Assembly: GCF_004168255.1 (NCBI RefSeq)
Contig: NZ_SEWG01000003.1
Location: 372,001-436,000 of the forward strand
Reading direction: 5' to 3'
From: Mucilaginibacter terrigena
GTDB taxonomy: Bacteria > Bacteroidota > Bacteroidia > Sphingobacteriales > Sphingobacteriaceae
DNA: 64,000 bases
Shown piece after piece: positions 1-9,183 of this stretch. The translations under genes and the position numbers were made by a program. The notes beneath the pieces are model-generated. The model saw only the letters and a list, made by a program, of their open reading frames with translations. It was not told the origin of the DNA and searched no databases. The first letter of the stretch is position 1. Each line of letters begins with the position of its first letter.

Positions 1-432
1 GCAACAGGTAATCAGTGGCTGCTTAATGGCGTAGTGATAGATGGTGCTGTTGAAGCTACTTACACCCCGCTGGTGAGCGGTAATTACCAGGTGCAGGTTA
101 CATTAGATAATGGTTGCACGGCTTTATCAGATGTGTTTGCCTATGCGCTTATCGCCAAAAACCCCGATAAAACAACAGATATTGGTTTAACCATATTCCC
201 GGTGCCGGCCAATACCTATTTTAATGTACTTTTTGAAGCTAAAGCCGCGGGTAACCTACAGCTGTCGCTGGTTAATAGCAGCGGCCAGATAGTATACCAA
301 ATATCACAAAAGGTGGCTGCCGGCAATTTTAGTACCGTGGTAAATACGGTTAACCGTTTACCGGGCACATACATCCTAAAAATAAATCTTGGCGATAAGC
401 TGTACTCCAGGAAGATAATCATCACTAAATAA
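1..432 (+). CDS. Secreted protein C-terminus with T9SS sorting domain (5' truncated)
   Basis: The frame is open from the first base of the window, so the true start lies upstream. The visible ~143 residues begin with an Ig/PKD-like strand region (motif GNQWLLNG, then SGNYQVQVTLDNGC) of the type that precedes sorting domains. They end in a type A T9SS C-terminal domain with the FPVPANTYFNV motif, an NSSGQIV strand, a GTYILKI strand and a basic SRKIIITK end. Family knowledge says such proteins cross the outer membrane by the type IX system and lose this domain. The catalytic or binding part is outside the window, so its role cannot be stated. Confidence 0.85.
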   Translation, partial: ATGNQWLLNGVVIDGAVEATYTPLVSGNYQVQVTLDNGCTALSDVFAYALIAKNPDKTTDIGLTIFPVPANTYFNVLFEAKAAGNLQLSLVNSSGQIVYQISQKVAAGNFSTVVNTVNRLPGTYILKINLGDKLYSRKIIITK

Positions 433-435
433 AAC

Positions 436-467
436 AAGAAAGGCGGCGCACATGCACCGCCTTTCTT
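436..467. terminator. Bidirectional hairpin terminator
   Basis: Perfect 11-bp arms (AAGAAAGGCGG and its complement) enclose a 10-base spacer that can pair further. The hairpin lies between two converging genes, 4 bases after the stop of the T9SS protein and 21 bases beyond the stop of the minus-strand gene. A-rich and T-rich flanks suit termination from both sides. Confidence 0.75.
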
Positions 468-487
468 ATTTACAATGGATGTTTTTT

Positions 488-979
488 TTAAAAAGTATAT
501 TTTAAACCTAAGCCGGGCGCCAGGTCAAAGAATGGGCCGGTGGCCAGTTCAACACGTGGGTTTAGGTCAAGGCTAAAAGCAATAGGCGCATCGGGCAGTT
601 TGTATTCAAGCCCCAAAACGGCATCGGCACCAAGCAATACGCGGCTGTCGCTATAATAGTTATCATCACCAAAGCGTTTGTAAATGCCGCTGCCCACAGC
701 GCCAACGTGGGCGCCAAAGCCGTAATAAAATTTCAATTTTGGCGTATTAAAAGCGGGCTGATGAATTTCGTATAAGCCGGTTACCACAAGGCCGTGGTTA
801 CGTATACCTAAGATCCCCTCAAGGGCAGTATTGCTGTTCATGAAATATTTAATAGATGGGCCATTTTCGTAACCGCCAAATTTTATGCCAACGGCGGTTT
901 TGTAATCCTGCGCGTGTGACCGGTTAGCAAGCAGCAAAAAGGATGTTAATAATACTGCGACGAAGGTAAATTTTTTCAT
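488..979 (-). CDS. Small secreted protein, probable outer-membrane beta-barrel
   Basis: A 163-residue protein with a clear Sec signal peptide (MKKFTFVAVLLTSFLLLANRSHAQ, cut after AQ at about 24). The mature part alternates hydrophobic and polar residues, is rich in Gly and Tyr, and ends in a terminal aromatic (GLKYTF), as in 8-stranded barrel proteins. No enzymatic motif is visible. It stands alone, converging on the T9SS gene. Barrel topology is inferred from pattern only; the exact family is not recognised. Confidence 0.6.
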   Translation of the reverse strand: MKKFTFVAVLLTSFLLLANRSHAQDYKTAVGIKFGGYENGPSIKYFMNSNTALEGILGIRNHGLVVTGLYEIHQPAFNTPKLKFYYGFGAHVGAVGSGIYKRFGDDNYYSDSRVLLGADAVLGLEYKLPDAPIAFSLDLNPRVELATGPFFDLAPGLGLKYTF

Positions 980-1206
980 AGTTTAATTTTTTGTTTGTTG
1001 CGGCCCGTTCGTAAATGGCCGCATACTTCGGATAAATGATTTAATAGTTATGTAATTAACGGCATAAATAGCGTTTTATGCTGATTTTATAAATATGATA
1101 CTGCAATAATATATTATGGAACTGATTTTCAACCGGAAAATAATCAACATATCCACATTGTATTTGTAAACCGAAATACCTTAAATTGCCGGGATATTTA
1201 CCTGTT

Positions 1207-2907
1207 ATGATGAATTTTAAGCCAATAACAGCTTACATAGCTACGATATTATTTATTGCCGTAAGTATTGCCGGGTATGCCCAACAGCAAACTGCAGCAA
1301 ATGACAAGTATAAAAATGGCATGGTAGTTTGCGCCTACCCCGATGCTGCAAAAGCCGGGCTGGATGTGCTTAAAAAAGGGGGCAACGCTGTAGATGCTGC
1401 CGTTGCCGTGCAGTTTGCATTGGCGGTTACGCACCCGCAGGCAGGTAACATTGGGGGCGGCGGCTTTATGGTTTATCGGTCTGCAAAGGGGGTTTCAACT
1501 ACGTTGGATTTTAGGGAGAAAGCCCCCGCAAAAGCAAGCGCGGATATGTACCTGGATGCGGCTGGCAATGTTATCCCTGATATGAGCCTTTATACTCACC
1601 AGGCATCGGGTGTACCGGGTTCTGTAGACGGTATGGTACAGGCACATAAAAAATATGGCAGGCTTAAATGGGCCACACTGGTACAGCCTGCCATCAATCT
1701 TGCATTAAAGGGGTTTAAAATGACCAAGCGCCTGGCGGCTGATATCAACCGTAGCGATTCGGTTTTTAAAAGCCTGAACCCCGGAAAAAAATATTTAATT
1801 GGAGACAGACCCTGGCAGGAGGGTGATACCCTGATACAGCACGACCTGGGCGAAACGCTGGCGCTGATACGCGATAAAGGCCGCGCCGGCTTTTACGAAG
1901 GTAAAGTAGCCGGTTTGATGATAGCAGAAATGAAACGGGGCAATGGCTTGTTCACCAGGGCCGATCTGCAAAACTACCATGCTGTATGGCGCAAACCGGT
2001 TATCGGTACTTATAAAAACTATAAAGTTATTACCATGCCGCCGCCATCAAGCGGGGGCATAGCGTTGCTGCAATTGCTTAAATCGGTAGAGCCGTACCCT
2101 TTGCACCGTTATGGTTTTAACAGCGATAGCACCGTACAATTAATGGTAGAGGCCGAGCGCCGGGTATACGCGGACCGATCTAAATACCTGGGCGACCCAG
2201 ATTATTATAAGGTACCTGTTGATAGCCTGCTTAGGCCAAAGTATATAAAAAGCCGGATGCAAAGTTTTAACTGGGATGCCGCTACCCCCAGCGCCAGCAT
2301 ACAGCCCGGCACCTTTATAGGTTACGAAAGCGACCAAACCACGCACTATTCTATTGTAGATAAGGATGGAAACGCGGTAGCTATCACCACTACGCTAAAT
2401 GACACATTCGGTTCTAAAATATTTGTAGCAGGGGCCGGCTTTTTGCTGAACAATGAGATGGACGACTTTAGCTCGAAGCCCGGTGTACCCAATATGTATG
2501 GGCTGGTAGGGGGCAAGGCTAATAGTATACAGCCCGGCAAGCGCATGTTATCGTGCATGACGCCTACCATCGTCGAAAAAAACAATCGCTTATATATGGT
2601 TGTGGGTACCCCCGGCGGGTCAACTATCATAACCTCGGTATTTCAAGCGGTGCTTAATGTTATCGAATTTGATATGGATATGCAGCAGGCTGTTAGCGCC
2701 AAACGTTTCCATCATCAATGGCTGCCCGATGATATCCAGAGCGAGGCAGGGGCTTTAAACGATGCAACAAAGGATAAGCTGGTAAAAAAAGGTTACAAGC
2801 TAACCAAAAGAGGCGCCATTGGCCGGGTAGATGGGATATTAAAAACAAGTACAGGCTACGAGGGCGGTGCCGACCCCAGAGGGGATGATACAAAGTTAGG
2901 ATATTAA
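1207..2907 (+). CDS. ggt: Gamma-glutamyltranspeptidase
   Basis: A 566-residue secreted enzyme that transfers or hydrolyses the gamma-glutamyl group of glutathione and related compounds in the periplasm. After a signal peptide ending near AGYAQ come the family blocks GGNAVDAAVA, HPQAGNIGGGGFMVY and DFREKAPAKA of the large subunit. The autocleavage motif is QTTHYS with the N-terminal nucleophile Thr at about residue 378, followed by DKDGNAVAIT of the small subunit. Later blocks are LNNEMDDF and GTPGGSTIIT. All landmark regions are present, so it is probably active. The frame extends to a TTG at 1186, but ATG at 1207 places the signal peptide correctly; ATG at 1210 is also possible. Confidence 0.95.
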   Translation: MMNFKPITAYIATILFIAVSIAGYAQQQTAANDKYKNGMVVCAYPDAAKAGLDVLKKGGNAVDAAVAVQFALAVTHPQAGNIGGGGFMVYRSAKGVSTTLDFREKAPAKASADMYLDAAGNVIPDMSLYTHQASGVPGSVDGMVQAHKKYGRLKWATLVQPAINLALKGFKMTKRLAADINRSDSVFKSLNPGKKYLIGDRPWQEGDTLIQHDLGETLALIRDKGRAGFYEGKVAGLMIAEMKRGNGLFTRADLQNYHAVWRKPVIGTYKNYKVITMPPPSSGGIALLQLLKSVEPYPLHRYGFNSDSTVQLMVEAERRVYADRSKYLGDPDYYKVPVDSLLRPKYIKSRMQSFNWDAATPSASIQPGTFIGYESDQTTHYSIVDKDGNAVAITTTLNDTFGSKIFVAGAGFLLNNEMDDFSSKPGVPNMYGLVGGKANSIQPGKRMLSCMTPTIVEKNNRLYMVVGTPGGSTIITSVFQAVLNVIEFDMDMQQAVSAKRFHHQWLPDDIQSEAGALNDATKDKLVKKGYKLTKRGAIGRVDGILKTSTGYEGGADPRGDDTKLGY

Positions 2908-2971
2908 TTCATAGGGAATAGTTGATGGTTCATGGCGGTTACTATGAACCATTATCTATGAACCATGAACT
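2908..2971. repeat. Short-word inverted repeat (ATGGTTCAT family)
   Basis: The words ATGGTTCAT and ATGAACCAT recur here as a degenerate inverted repeat (clear arms 2925-2933 and 2944-2952, a further copy at 2958-2969). The same words occur at 7206-7321. It lies between ggt and the MarR gene. Confidence 0.7.
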
Positions 2972-2982
2972 AAAAAAAATGT

Positions 2983-2990
2983 TATGTTTG
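2983..2990 (+). promoter_or_regulatory. Bacteroidota -7 element for the MarR gene
   Basis: TATGTTTG matches the TAnnTTTG -7 consensus of the Bacteroidota primary sigma factor and ends 6 bases before the ATG, implying a very short leader. No clean -33 TTTG was seen. Confidence 0.45.
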
Positions 2991-2996
2991 TGAGTT

Positions 2997-3437
2997 ATGC
3001 GAAGCAGTGTAAAACACCAGGAAACAATTGATTATTTTTTAAAGATAGTTTGGCAAACTGTAGCGAACCGTTATAACCAGTTGGTTACCGAATTTGGGAT
3101 TACGCAGTCTATTGGTTATTTATTGATAAATATAGATGAAGAAGGAACTACAGTATCGCAGGCTGCTGCGTTACTGGGCCTTAAATCAACCAGTTTATCG
3201 CGTATGCTAAACCAATTGGAGCAAACAGGGCTTATTTACCGCGAATCCAACAAAGGGGATAAACGATCGGTAAAAATTTACCTGACCGAGCTGGGTAAAG
3301 AGAAGCGGCAATTGGCAAAAAACGTTGTAAAACAGTTTAATAACTACCTTAATGCGCATATAAGTGATGCTGATAAACAGTATTTAACCGAGATGCTTAA
3401 AAAAATAAATCAGCTAACCCTCAACTATAAGCCATAA
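2997..3437 (+). CDS. MarR-family transcriptional regulator
   Basis: A 146-residue winged-helix protein. Residues ~51-75 (TVSQAAALLGLKSTSLSRML) form the helix-turn-helix, followed by the wing with the family's basic/acidic signature (ESNKGDKRSVKIYLT). Flanking helices would make the dimer interface. Members bind short palindromes and respond to small aromatic compounds or oxidants. The gene stands alone after ggt and upstream of the FKBP lipoproteins; its targets are unknown, although autoregulation is usual in the family. Confidence 0.85.
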   Translation: MRSSVKHQETIDYFLKIVWQTVANRYNQLVTEFGITQSIGYLLINIDEEGTTVSQAAALLGLKSTSLSRMLNQLEQTGLIYRESNKGDKRSVKIYLTELGKEKRQLAKNVVKQFNNYLNAHISDADKQYLTEMLKKINQLTLNYKP

Positions 3438-3505
3438 AACATACTTTTTAACGTTATGCTAAGTGTTAAAAAGTGTTAAGCTGCTGATTTTGCCATATAA
3501 AACAA

Positions 3506-3514
3506 TAAATTTGC
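3506..3514 (+). promoter_or_regulatory. Bacteroidota -7 element for the FKBP lipoprotein genes
   Basis: TAAATTTGC fits the TAnnTTTG(C) consensus and ends 14 bases before the ATG at 3529. It lies inside the longer reading frame that could begin at 3463, which argues for the later start. No convincing -33 box. Confidence 0.45.
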
Positions 3515-3528
3515 CTTTTGAAAATTGG

Positions 3529-4038
3529 ATGAACAGGATACTGTTGATATTATTTTTGTGTGTGGTTTGTTTGTCTGCCTGCAAAAAGGGTTATGACCCT
3601 ATTGCCGAAGAGCGGGTACAGGCAGAGAAGGATGACAAAATAATACAGGACTATATTGCTGCTACACCAGGCTTAGGCGCGGTAATTAAGCGGGTTGACA
3701 GCGCAGGTATAGCAACAGGTGTTTACTATGTAGAACTGGCGCCGGGAAGCGGGAATGAATTGTTCACAAACTCCACACGGATAACAATTGATTATACCAG
3801 CAAAGTACTTACAACAGGGGAGGTATTTGCCGAAAGTAATAATTTTCACCCCTCGTTTACTTTGGGCGAAGTGTTAAGGGCTTGGAAACTGGGTATCCCG
3901 CAAATAAAAAAAGGTGGTAAAATACGGATAATATCAGCATCGAAATATGCTTATGGTCCGTATGACCAGCCCCAAATTAATTTACCAAAAAATTCGGTGG
4001 TAGATTTTGAGATTGAACTTTTAGATGTAACGAACTGA
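3529..4038 (+). CDS. FKBP-type peptidyl-prolyl isomerase-like lipoprotein
   Basis: A 169-residue lipoprotein: short hydrophobic leader with lipobox LSAC (Cys at residue 18), then one FKBP-like domain (GTGVYYVELAPGSG, TIDYTSKVL, FHPSFTLGEVLRAWKLGIPQIKKGGKIRIISASKYAYGP in pieces). The fold predicts cis-trans isomerisation of prolyl bonds or a chaperone role at a membrane surface. Several active-site aromatics of canonical FKBPs are replaced, so catalysis is uncertain. The start at 3529 gives a proper lipoprotein leader; an upstream start at 3463 would add 22 residues before it. The next gene encodes a related protein 5 bases downstream. Confidence 0.8.
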   Translation: MNRILLILFLCVVCLSACKKGYDPIAEERVQAEKDDKIIQDYIAATPGLGAVIKRVDSAGIATGVYYVELAPGSGNELFTNSTRITIDYTSKVLTTGEVFAESNNFHPSFTLGEVLRAWKLGIPQIKKGGKIRIISASKYAYGPYDQPQINLPKNSVVDFEIELLDVTN

Positions 4039-4043
4039 TTTAG

Positions 4044-4979
4044 ATGAAACAAAAGATTTTTACTTTTTTATTAATTGCAGCCGCAGGTTTAACCGCCTGT
4101 AAAAAAAATAACGATAACCAACCGGATATCAGGGAGTACGACCAGCAGCAAATACAAGCTTATATAAGTGCCAATGGCTTATCAGACTTTAGCGCGGATA
4201 CTACTAAAGATGGTACAGGCACCACCGGCATGTATTATAAAATTATAACCCAGGGTACCGGCGATACCCTTAAATATGCTGATAAAGTATCTATGGTTTA
4301 CACCTTAAGATCTTTTGACGGTAAATACATTTCATCAGATACCATAGCAAACCACTATAACGATTATTTAGGCCATTTGGTTAACGGTAACCTGCCTAAA
4401 GGTTTACAACTGGCTATTCACAACATCCTTCAATATAAAGGCAGCAGCATGCGCCTGTTGATACCATCGCGTTTGGCATATGGTGTAAATGGTTTTGGTT
4501 CGGGCAGTATAACCAACGTTAATACCCGCATAGCCGGTAACCAAAGCCTCGATTATTATGTGCACATCATTGGCGACCAGGACGTTTATGACGATAAGGT
4601 TATTAATAATTACCTTACTGCAAACAATTTAACAGGTTATACCAAGGATGTATTGGGCTATTATTATAAAATAATAACACCCGGTACCGGGCAAAGCGGC
4701 GAAATAACGGATTATGCCACTATTACCACCACATATTCGGGTTCCCTGTTAAATGGTTTTGCATTTGATGAATCGGCTAAAACCACGGCAACCACTTTGA
4801 ACCCGTATTCGCTGATATCAGGAATTCAAAACGCGCTTACAAAATATGCTAAAACAGGAACATCTATTTCGGTTATAGTACCGTCATCCTTAGGGTATGG
4901 TACCAATATCCAAAACTCTATTCCGGCAAACTCTGTACTTAGGTTCGAGTTTCAGATAACCGAAGTTAAGCAGCCTTAA
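4044..4979 (+). CDS. Two-domain FKBP-like lipoprotein
   Basis: A 311-residue lipoprotein with lipobox LTAC (Cys at ~19). It holds two FKBP-like domains: residues ~55-185 (GMYYKIITQGTGD ... GLQLAIHNILQYKGSSMRLLIPSRLAYG) and ~195-311 (GYYYKIITPGTGQ ... GIQNALTKYAKTGTSISVIVPSSLGYG). The YYKIITxGTG words show internal duplication. It sits 5 bases after a single-domain relative and is probably co-transcribed. The family role is periplasmic folding help; substrate and activity are not visible. Confidence 0.8.
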   Translation: MKQKIFTFLLIAAAGLTACKKNNDNQPDIREYDQQQIQAYISANGLSDFSADTTKDGTGTTGMYYKIITQGTGDTLKYADKVSMVYTLRSFDGKYISSDTIANHYNDYLGHLVNGNLPKGLQLAIHNILQYKGSSMRLLIPSRLAYGVNGFGSGSITNVNTRIAGNQSLDYYVHIIGDQDVYDDKVINNYLTANNLTGYTKDVLGYYYKIITPGTGQSGEITDYATITTTYSGSLLNGFAFDESAKTTATTLNPYSLISGIQNALTKYAKTGTSISVIVPSSLGYGTNIQNSIPANSVLRFEFQITEVKQP

Positions 4980-6296
4980 TTATTTGCTTAAAGCCGCTTT
5001 AAAAGCTTTTAAACATCTTTCGCGCGCAAAAGCATGGTCTACAATGGGTTTTGGATATTTGCTAAAGTCGGCATATTCCGGCACCCATTTTTTTATGTAC
5101 TCTAATTTCGGGTCAAACTTTTTAAGCTGGCTATCGGGGTTAAATATCCTGAAGTAAGGTGCGGCATCAGTGCCGCTGCCGGCTGCCCATTGCCAGCCGC
5201 CCACGTTACTGGCCATTTCATAATCCAATAATTTCCGGGCAAAATAACGCTCGCCCCAGCGCCAGTCAATCAGCAGGTCCTTACTTAAAAAACTGGCGGT
5301 AACCATGCGTACACGGTTATGCATAAACCCGGTAGCGTTCAATTCGCGCATGCCGGCATCTACTAAGGGGAAACCGGTTTCGCCTTTGCACCAGGCCTCA
5401 AATTGTTCCTCATTGTTCAGCCAGTGAATCCGGTCATACTCCGGCCTGAACGCGTGGTCCATCGTTTGCGGGAAATGATAGAGTATCATCATATAAAACT
5501 CGCGCCATATCAATTCGTTCAGCCAGGTTTTTTCGTGCGATGCATGTGCATCCCGGGCGCACTGGCGAATACTTACCGTACCAAAACGCAAATGCAACCC
5601 AATATGCGATGTACCCCTTATGGCCGGGAAATCGCGCTTTTCGGCATAATCGGTTATAACTTCTTTATAATCTTTCCCGGGGAAATCCATGCCGCTTTCT
5701 GCAAAGCCCATTTTTTTTAAAGCGGGCATTGCAGGTGCTTTAAATTTGAGCAGGTTGCCCAGGTATTTTTCGACAGGGTAGGCCTTCAGGTAAAATGGTT
5801 TCAGCTTTTGATACCACTTGTTTTTATAGGGGGTAAATACGGTGTAAGGCTTGCCGTCATCTTTGGTCACCTCGTCTTTTTCAAATATAACCTGGTCTTT
5901 GTAAGTGTTAAATTCAATATCGTGGTTAGCTAACAACTCTTTTATATCGCTGTCGCGATTTTTGGCGTAGGCCGGTTCATAATCATGATTAGTATAAACC
6001 GCTTTGATGTTGTATTCTTTGATAAGCTTTTTCCAGGCGTGTTCGGGCTTATCATAAAACACCAGTAAGCTGCTGTGGTGTTTATGGCATTGCTTATTCA
6101 ACTCTTCAATAGCTTTGTAAATAAACGTTACGCGGGCATCATCTTTATCTTCAAGCTTATCCAGTATCTCTTTATCAAAAATAAAAATGGGCATTACCGG
6201 GTTGCCGCTTTTTAAGGCGTGGTACAGGCCCGCGTTATCCTCCACGCGCAGATCGCGGCGAAACCAAAAAATATTTACCAGGGTATGCTTATCCAT
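4980..6296 (-). CDS. phrB: Class I deoxyribodipyrimidine photolyase
   Basis: A 438-residue flavoprotein that repairs cyclobutane pyrimidine dimers using blue light. The N-terminal antenna domain (FWFRRDLRVEDNAGLYHAL) is followed by the alpha-helical FAD domain: SHIGLHLRFGTVSIR, ELIWREFYMMIL, TGFPLVDAGMREL, TGFMHNRVRMVTASFL and SNVGGWQWAAGSGTDA, with the Asn and Trp residues expected for FAD and electron transfer. Its start overlaps the stop of the upstream TIGR01777 gene by 8 bases, so the two are probably translationally coupled. A second photolyase-family gene lies 6 kb away, and the surrounding genes are of types often found near photolyases. Confidence 0.93.
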   Translation of the reverse strand: MDKHTLVNIFWFRRDLRVEDNAGLYHALKSGNPVMPIFIFDKEILDKLEDKDDARVTFIYKAIEELNKQCHKHHSSLLVFYDKPEHAWKKLIKEYNIKAVYTNHDYEPAYAKNRDSDIKELLANHDIEFNTYKDQVIFEKDEVTKDDGKPYTVFTPYKNKWYQKLKPFYLKAYPVEKYLGNLLKFKAPAMPALKKMGFAESGMDFPGKDYKEVITDYAEKRDFPAIRGTSHIGLHLRFGTVSIRQCARDAHASHEKTWLNELIWREFYMMILYHFPQTMDHAFRPEYDRIHWLNNEEQFEAWCKGETGFPLVDAGMRELNATGFMHNRVRMVTASFLSKDLLIDWRWGERYFARKLLDYEMASNVGGWQWAAGSGTDAAPYFRIFNPDSQLKKFDPKLEYIKKWVPEYADFSKYPKPIVDHAFARERCLKAFKAALSK

Positions 6297-7194
6297 ATAT
6301 TTCTTTTAGTGCCGTGGCAATATCAGGGTATTTAAATTTAAAGCCCGCATCCTCAATTTTTTGTGCCGATGCTTTTGTGCTGCCCAAAACAAGGCTGCCC
6401 ATTTGCCCAAAAAGCAGCTTAATAACAAACGCCGGCACGTTTGGCGCCCAAAGCAGCCTGTGTAATTGCCGGGCCACAGCTACTGTCATCTGCGTATTGG
6501 TTACCGGTATTGGCGCAACCATATTATAAACACCGGTTAGCTGAGCATTATCCAGGCCATAAAGGTACATGTCAATAGTATCCTGGTGGTGGATCCACGG
6601 CACCCATTGTTTGCCTGTGCCCAGCGGAGACCCCACAGCCAGTTTTATGGGCATAGCCAGCTGAGGTAACGCACCACCTTCGGTAGTCAACACAACCCCC
6701 GTGCGGAATTTTAAGATCCGCAAGTCAAACTGTTTACCTTCATCAACCGCTTTTTCCCATTCTATGCAGCAGGTACCTATGAAATCATGCGCAGGCGGGC
6801 TATCCTCGGTAAGTAATTCATCGCCCCGGCTGCCATAATAATTAATGCCCGACGCCGATATTACGGTGTTTATCTTATGTGCCTTGTTTTTCATCAGCCC
6901 ATAAACAAGGCCGATAGATCTGGTGCGGCTTTCTATTATCTCTTTTTTACGCTCCCCGGTCCAGCGTTTATCGGCAATACCCGCGCCTGCCAGGTGAATG
7001 ATAGTATCAACACCATCAATGCAATGCTCATCTATCTGTCCTTTCTCTACATCCCACAAAAAAGTTTTTACCCGCGGGTTTTTGCCCGGACTGCGGCTTA
7101 AGTGGCTTACCGTATGCCCCAAACCCATCAAGGCAACGGTTAAATGCCTGCCTAATAAACCCGAGCCGCCGGTGATGAGAATATTTTTGTTCAT
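6289..7194 (-). CDS. TIGR01777-family NAD-dependent epimerase-like protein
   Basis: A 301-residue protein of the extended short-chain dehydrogenase fold. It starts with the dinucleotide motif ITGGSGLLGRHL (residues ~6-17), then IIHLAGAGIADKRW, SASGINYYG (the YfcH/TIGR01777 version of the active site), ILKFRTGVVL and VPWIHHQDTIDMYLYGL, with the DUF1731 C-terminal region (TKASAQKIEDAGFKFKYP). Substrate is unknown for the family. It overlaps phrB by 8 bases. In other bacteria the family is recurrently found with photolyases, which supports a role in a light or UV response. Confidence 0.88.
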   Translation of the reverse strand: MNKNILITGGSGLLGRHLTVALMGLGHTVSHLSRSPGKNPRVKTFLWDVEKGQIDEHCIDGVDTIIHLAGAGIADKRWTGERKKEIIESRTRSIGLVYGLMKNKAHKINTVISASGINYYGSRGDELLTEDSPPAHDFIGTCCIEWEKAVDEGKQFDLRILKFRTGVVLTTEGGALPQLAMPIKLAVGSPLGTGKQWVPWIHHQDTIDMYLYGLDNAQLTGVYNMVAPIPVTNTQMTVAVARQLHRLLWAPNVPAFVIKLLFGQMGSLVLGSTKASAQKIEDAGFKFKYPDIATALKEIYG

Positions 7195-7205
7195 TAGTTT
7201 TTTAG

Positions 7206-7321
7206 TTCATAGTTGATAGATCATGGTTCATAGTCAGAGCTATAGTCAATGGATAATAGTTCATGTACGAGATTATACTTGATAAATTTATTGATGAGCG
7301 TTTACCATGAACTATGAACTA
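7206..7321. repeat. Short-word inverted repeat (AGTTCATAG family)
   Basis: Repeated words AGTTCATAG, ATGGTTCATAG and ATAGTTCATG on the left face their complements ACCATGAACTATGAACT on the right. It fills the whole gap between two minus-strand genes and shares words with 2908-2971. Confidence 0.75.
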
Positions 7322-8764
7322 TTACCCCTCTTTAAAATCAGTTATCCGTTTGGCCATGCCCTTAAATATAAAAAGGTGAAATGGCCACATTAAATACCAG
7401 TACAGCCTACCCCATAGGCCCCTTGGCCTAAAGGTAGCAACCTGGCTTAAAAAAGTTTTACCGTGGCGTTCAATAATTTTAAACTCCAGCCATGCTTCGC
7501 CGGGAAGTTTCATTTCGGCGTAGAGTAAAAGCCGGTTATTTATTTTATCAGCAAGTAAAACCCGCCAAAAATCAATAACATCACCCGGCGAAACGCTTAT
7601 GTTGCTGGTGCGCCCACGGCGCGAGCCTACCCCGCCAAACAGTTTATCCAAAAAACCGCGGATGTTCCAGATCCAGTCCCAGTAATACCAGCCACGGCTG
7701 CCGCCAATGGCCATAATATTGCTGAGCACCTCGGCGCTCTCGCGTTTAAAAGGTTGTTTAACCTTGTACTCCAGCGTGCCGTTTTGCGGTACTTTTATCT
7801 GGTCCATAAAGCCGGCGGTAAGGTAGCCATTGTTCAGCGCATCCTTCCAACTGCTAACTATGGAGTTTTGTTCTATTTTGGTAAAGGCCAGTTTAAGGGC
7901 GTCTTCATACGTTAAGCATGTACGTTTAACCACGGTATCAATATCGTGGTTTTTCATAATGGTTTCGTTTTTCATACTATCCACCAGGCTTTGGGCCAGC
8001 GAGTAGCTTGTAGATGTAACAAAGTAAAGCCAGTACGACGAAATGCGCGGCGACAGGAACGGAATGGTTATAATATACCTTTTAAGGTTGCGCACCTTTG
8101 CATAACTAAGCATCATTTGCTTAAAGGTAAGTACATCGGGCCCGCCTATATCAAATGTTTTATGGAAAGATAGCTCGTTTAACAGTACGCCTTCCAGGTA
8201 TCCAAGCACATCGCGGATGGCAATAGGCTGGCATTTGGTGTTTACCCATCGCGGCACGGTCATGATGGGGAGTTTTTCGGTAAGGTCGCGGATGATCTCG
8301 AACGACGAACTGCCCGAGCCAATAATGATAGCCGCCCTTAGTACAGTTAGCGCGGTCTTGCTTTCCCGCAGCACATCCTCTACATGCCTGCGCGACAGCA
8401 GGTGGTTTGACAGGCCGGTATCGTTAGTAATACCGCTTAAATATATCAGCTGTTTGCAATTCGTTTTATCAAGCGCCGATACAAAATTATGTGCCGATAA
8501 GGCTTCAAGAGCGGCAAAATCATCGGCCTGCGTCATAGAGTGTACAAGGTAATACGCGGCATCTATATCGGCAGGGATAGTTTCGATACTTTGCTCCTTT
8601 AGCAGGTCGCCGGTAAGCAGGGTAACGCGGTCGCTGTAATCGCTTTGCTCGTGAAAGCGGCGCTTATCGCGCACAAGGCACACTACAGTATGCCCTTTCT
8701 GTAGTAACACCGGGATTAGCCGGGTCCCAATATATCCGTTGGCGCCTGCCAGTAACACCTTCAT
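7322..8764 (-). CDS. SDR-family NAD(P)-binding protein with C-terminal DUF2867
   Basis: A 480-residue two-part protein. Residues ~1-300 are an atypical SDR Rossmann domain (GANGYIGTRLIPVLL near the start, YYLVHSMTQADDF, LIYLSGITND, VLRAAIIIGSGSSSFE). Residues ~350-480 match the DUF2867 type (RGWYYWDWIWNIRG, RGRTSNISVSPGDVIDFWRV, LPGEAWLEFKI). The second part resembles polyketide-cyclase/START-like folds, suggesting a lipid-like ligand, but this is inference. It precedes the TIGR01777-phrB pair on the same strand; the gap holds a repeat. Confidence 0.85.
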   Translation of the reverse strand: MKVLLAGANGYIGTRLIPVLLQKGHTVVCLVRDKRRFHEQSDYSDRVTLLTGDLLKEQSIETIPADIDAAYYLVHSMTQADDFAALEALSAHNFVSALDKTNCKQLIYLSGITNDTGLSNHLLSRRHVEDVLRESKTALTVLRAAIIIGSGSSSFEIIRDLTEKLPIMTVPRWVNTKCQPIAIRDVLGYLEGVLLNELSFHKTFDIGGPDVLTFKQMMLSYAKVRNLKRYIITIPFLSPRISSYWLYFVTSTSYSLAQSLVDSMKNETIMKNHDIDTVVKRTCLTYEDALKLAFTKIEQNSIVSSWKDALNNGYLTAGFMDQIKVPQNGTLEYKVKQPFKRESAEVLSNIMAIGGSRGWYYWDWIWNIRGFLDKLFGGVGSRRGRTSNISVSPGDVIDFWRVLLADKINNRLLLYAEMKLPGEAWLEFKIIERHGKTFLSQVATFRPRGLWGRLYWYLMWPFHLFIFKGMAKRITDFKEG

Positions 8765-8967
8765 GATAGGTGCAACAACAGAAAGGGGCAGGGTGTTTTA
8801 GTGCCTGCTATATACAGTTTTTGAACAGCCATGATACCCGTCAAAGTTATTGGCCCACAGTATTTTGTAACATTTTTGTTGTTGTTCAGTCAACTTGCTT
8901 AAAAAGCAACAAAGCGCATAAACCTTTTCAATTTGAAAATGTTAAAGGTGTAGTAATAAATAATACC

Positions 8968-9183
8968 ATGTTTACACAGAGTTTTCAACTAATTTTAATT
9001 TTTTCTTGTATCGCCATAACCGGTTCTTTAGCAGTTTACGGTTTGTATTGCCGTAACCGGGCCAATTCGTTTGTAGGCACAGGGAGGTTAACCGATATAG
9101 AAAGCTGGGCCATGAGAGCCACGCTGAGTTGGATAGCCACATTTGTACTTGTATTTGCAATGTTAATACCGTTTATAATTTGA
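8968..9183 (+). CDS. Small two-helix membrane protein, paralogue A
   Basis: A 71-residue protein with two hydrophobic segments (~8-27 and ~50-71) joined by a polar loop carrying YCRNRANSFVGTGRLTDIESW. The next plus-strand gene is clearly its paralogue: both share the pattern YCRxRxxSxxGTGRxxxIxxWxxxATxxW. Conservation of the loop but not of the helices argues that this is a real gene. The frame extends upstream to 8770, but the ATG at 8968 matches the paralogue start (MFTQSFQ against MLTNSFQ). The family is not recognised and no function is proposed. Confidence 0.7.
   Translation: MFTQSFQLILIFSCIAITGSLAVYGLYCRNRANSFVGTGRLTDIESWAMRATLSWIATFVLVFAMLIPFII

Noticed and set aside
8770-8967. Longer N-terminus for the first small membrane protein
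   Set aside because: The extra 66 residues lack any pattern and the paralogue starts at the equivalent of 8968.
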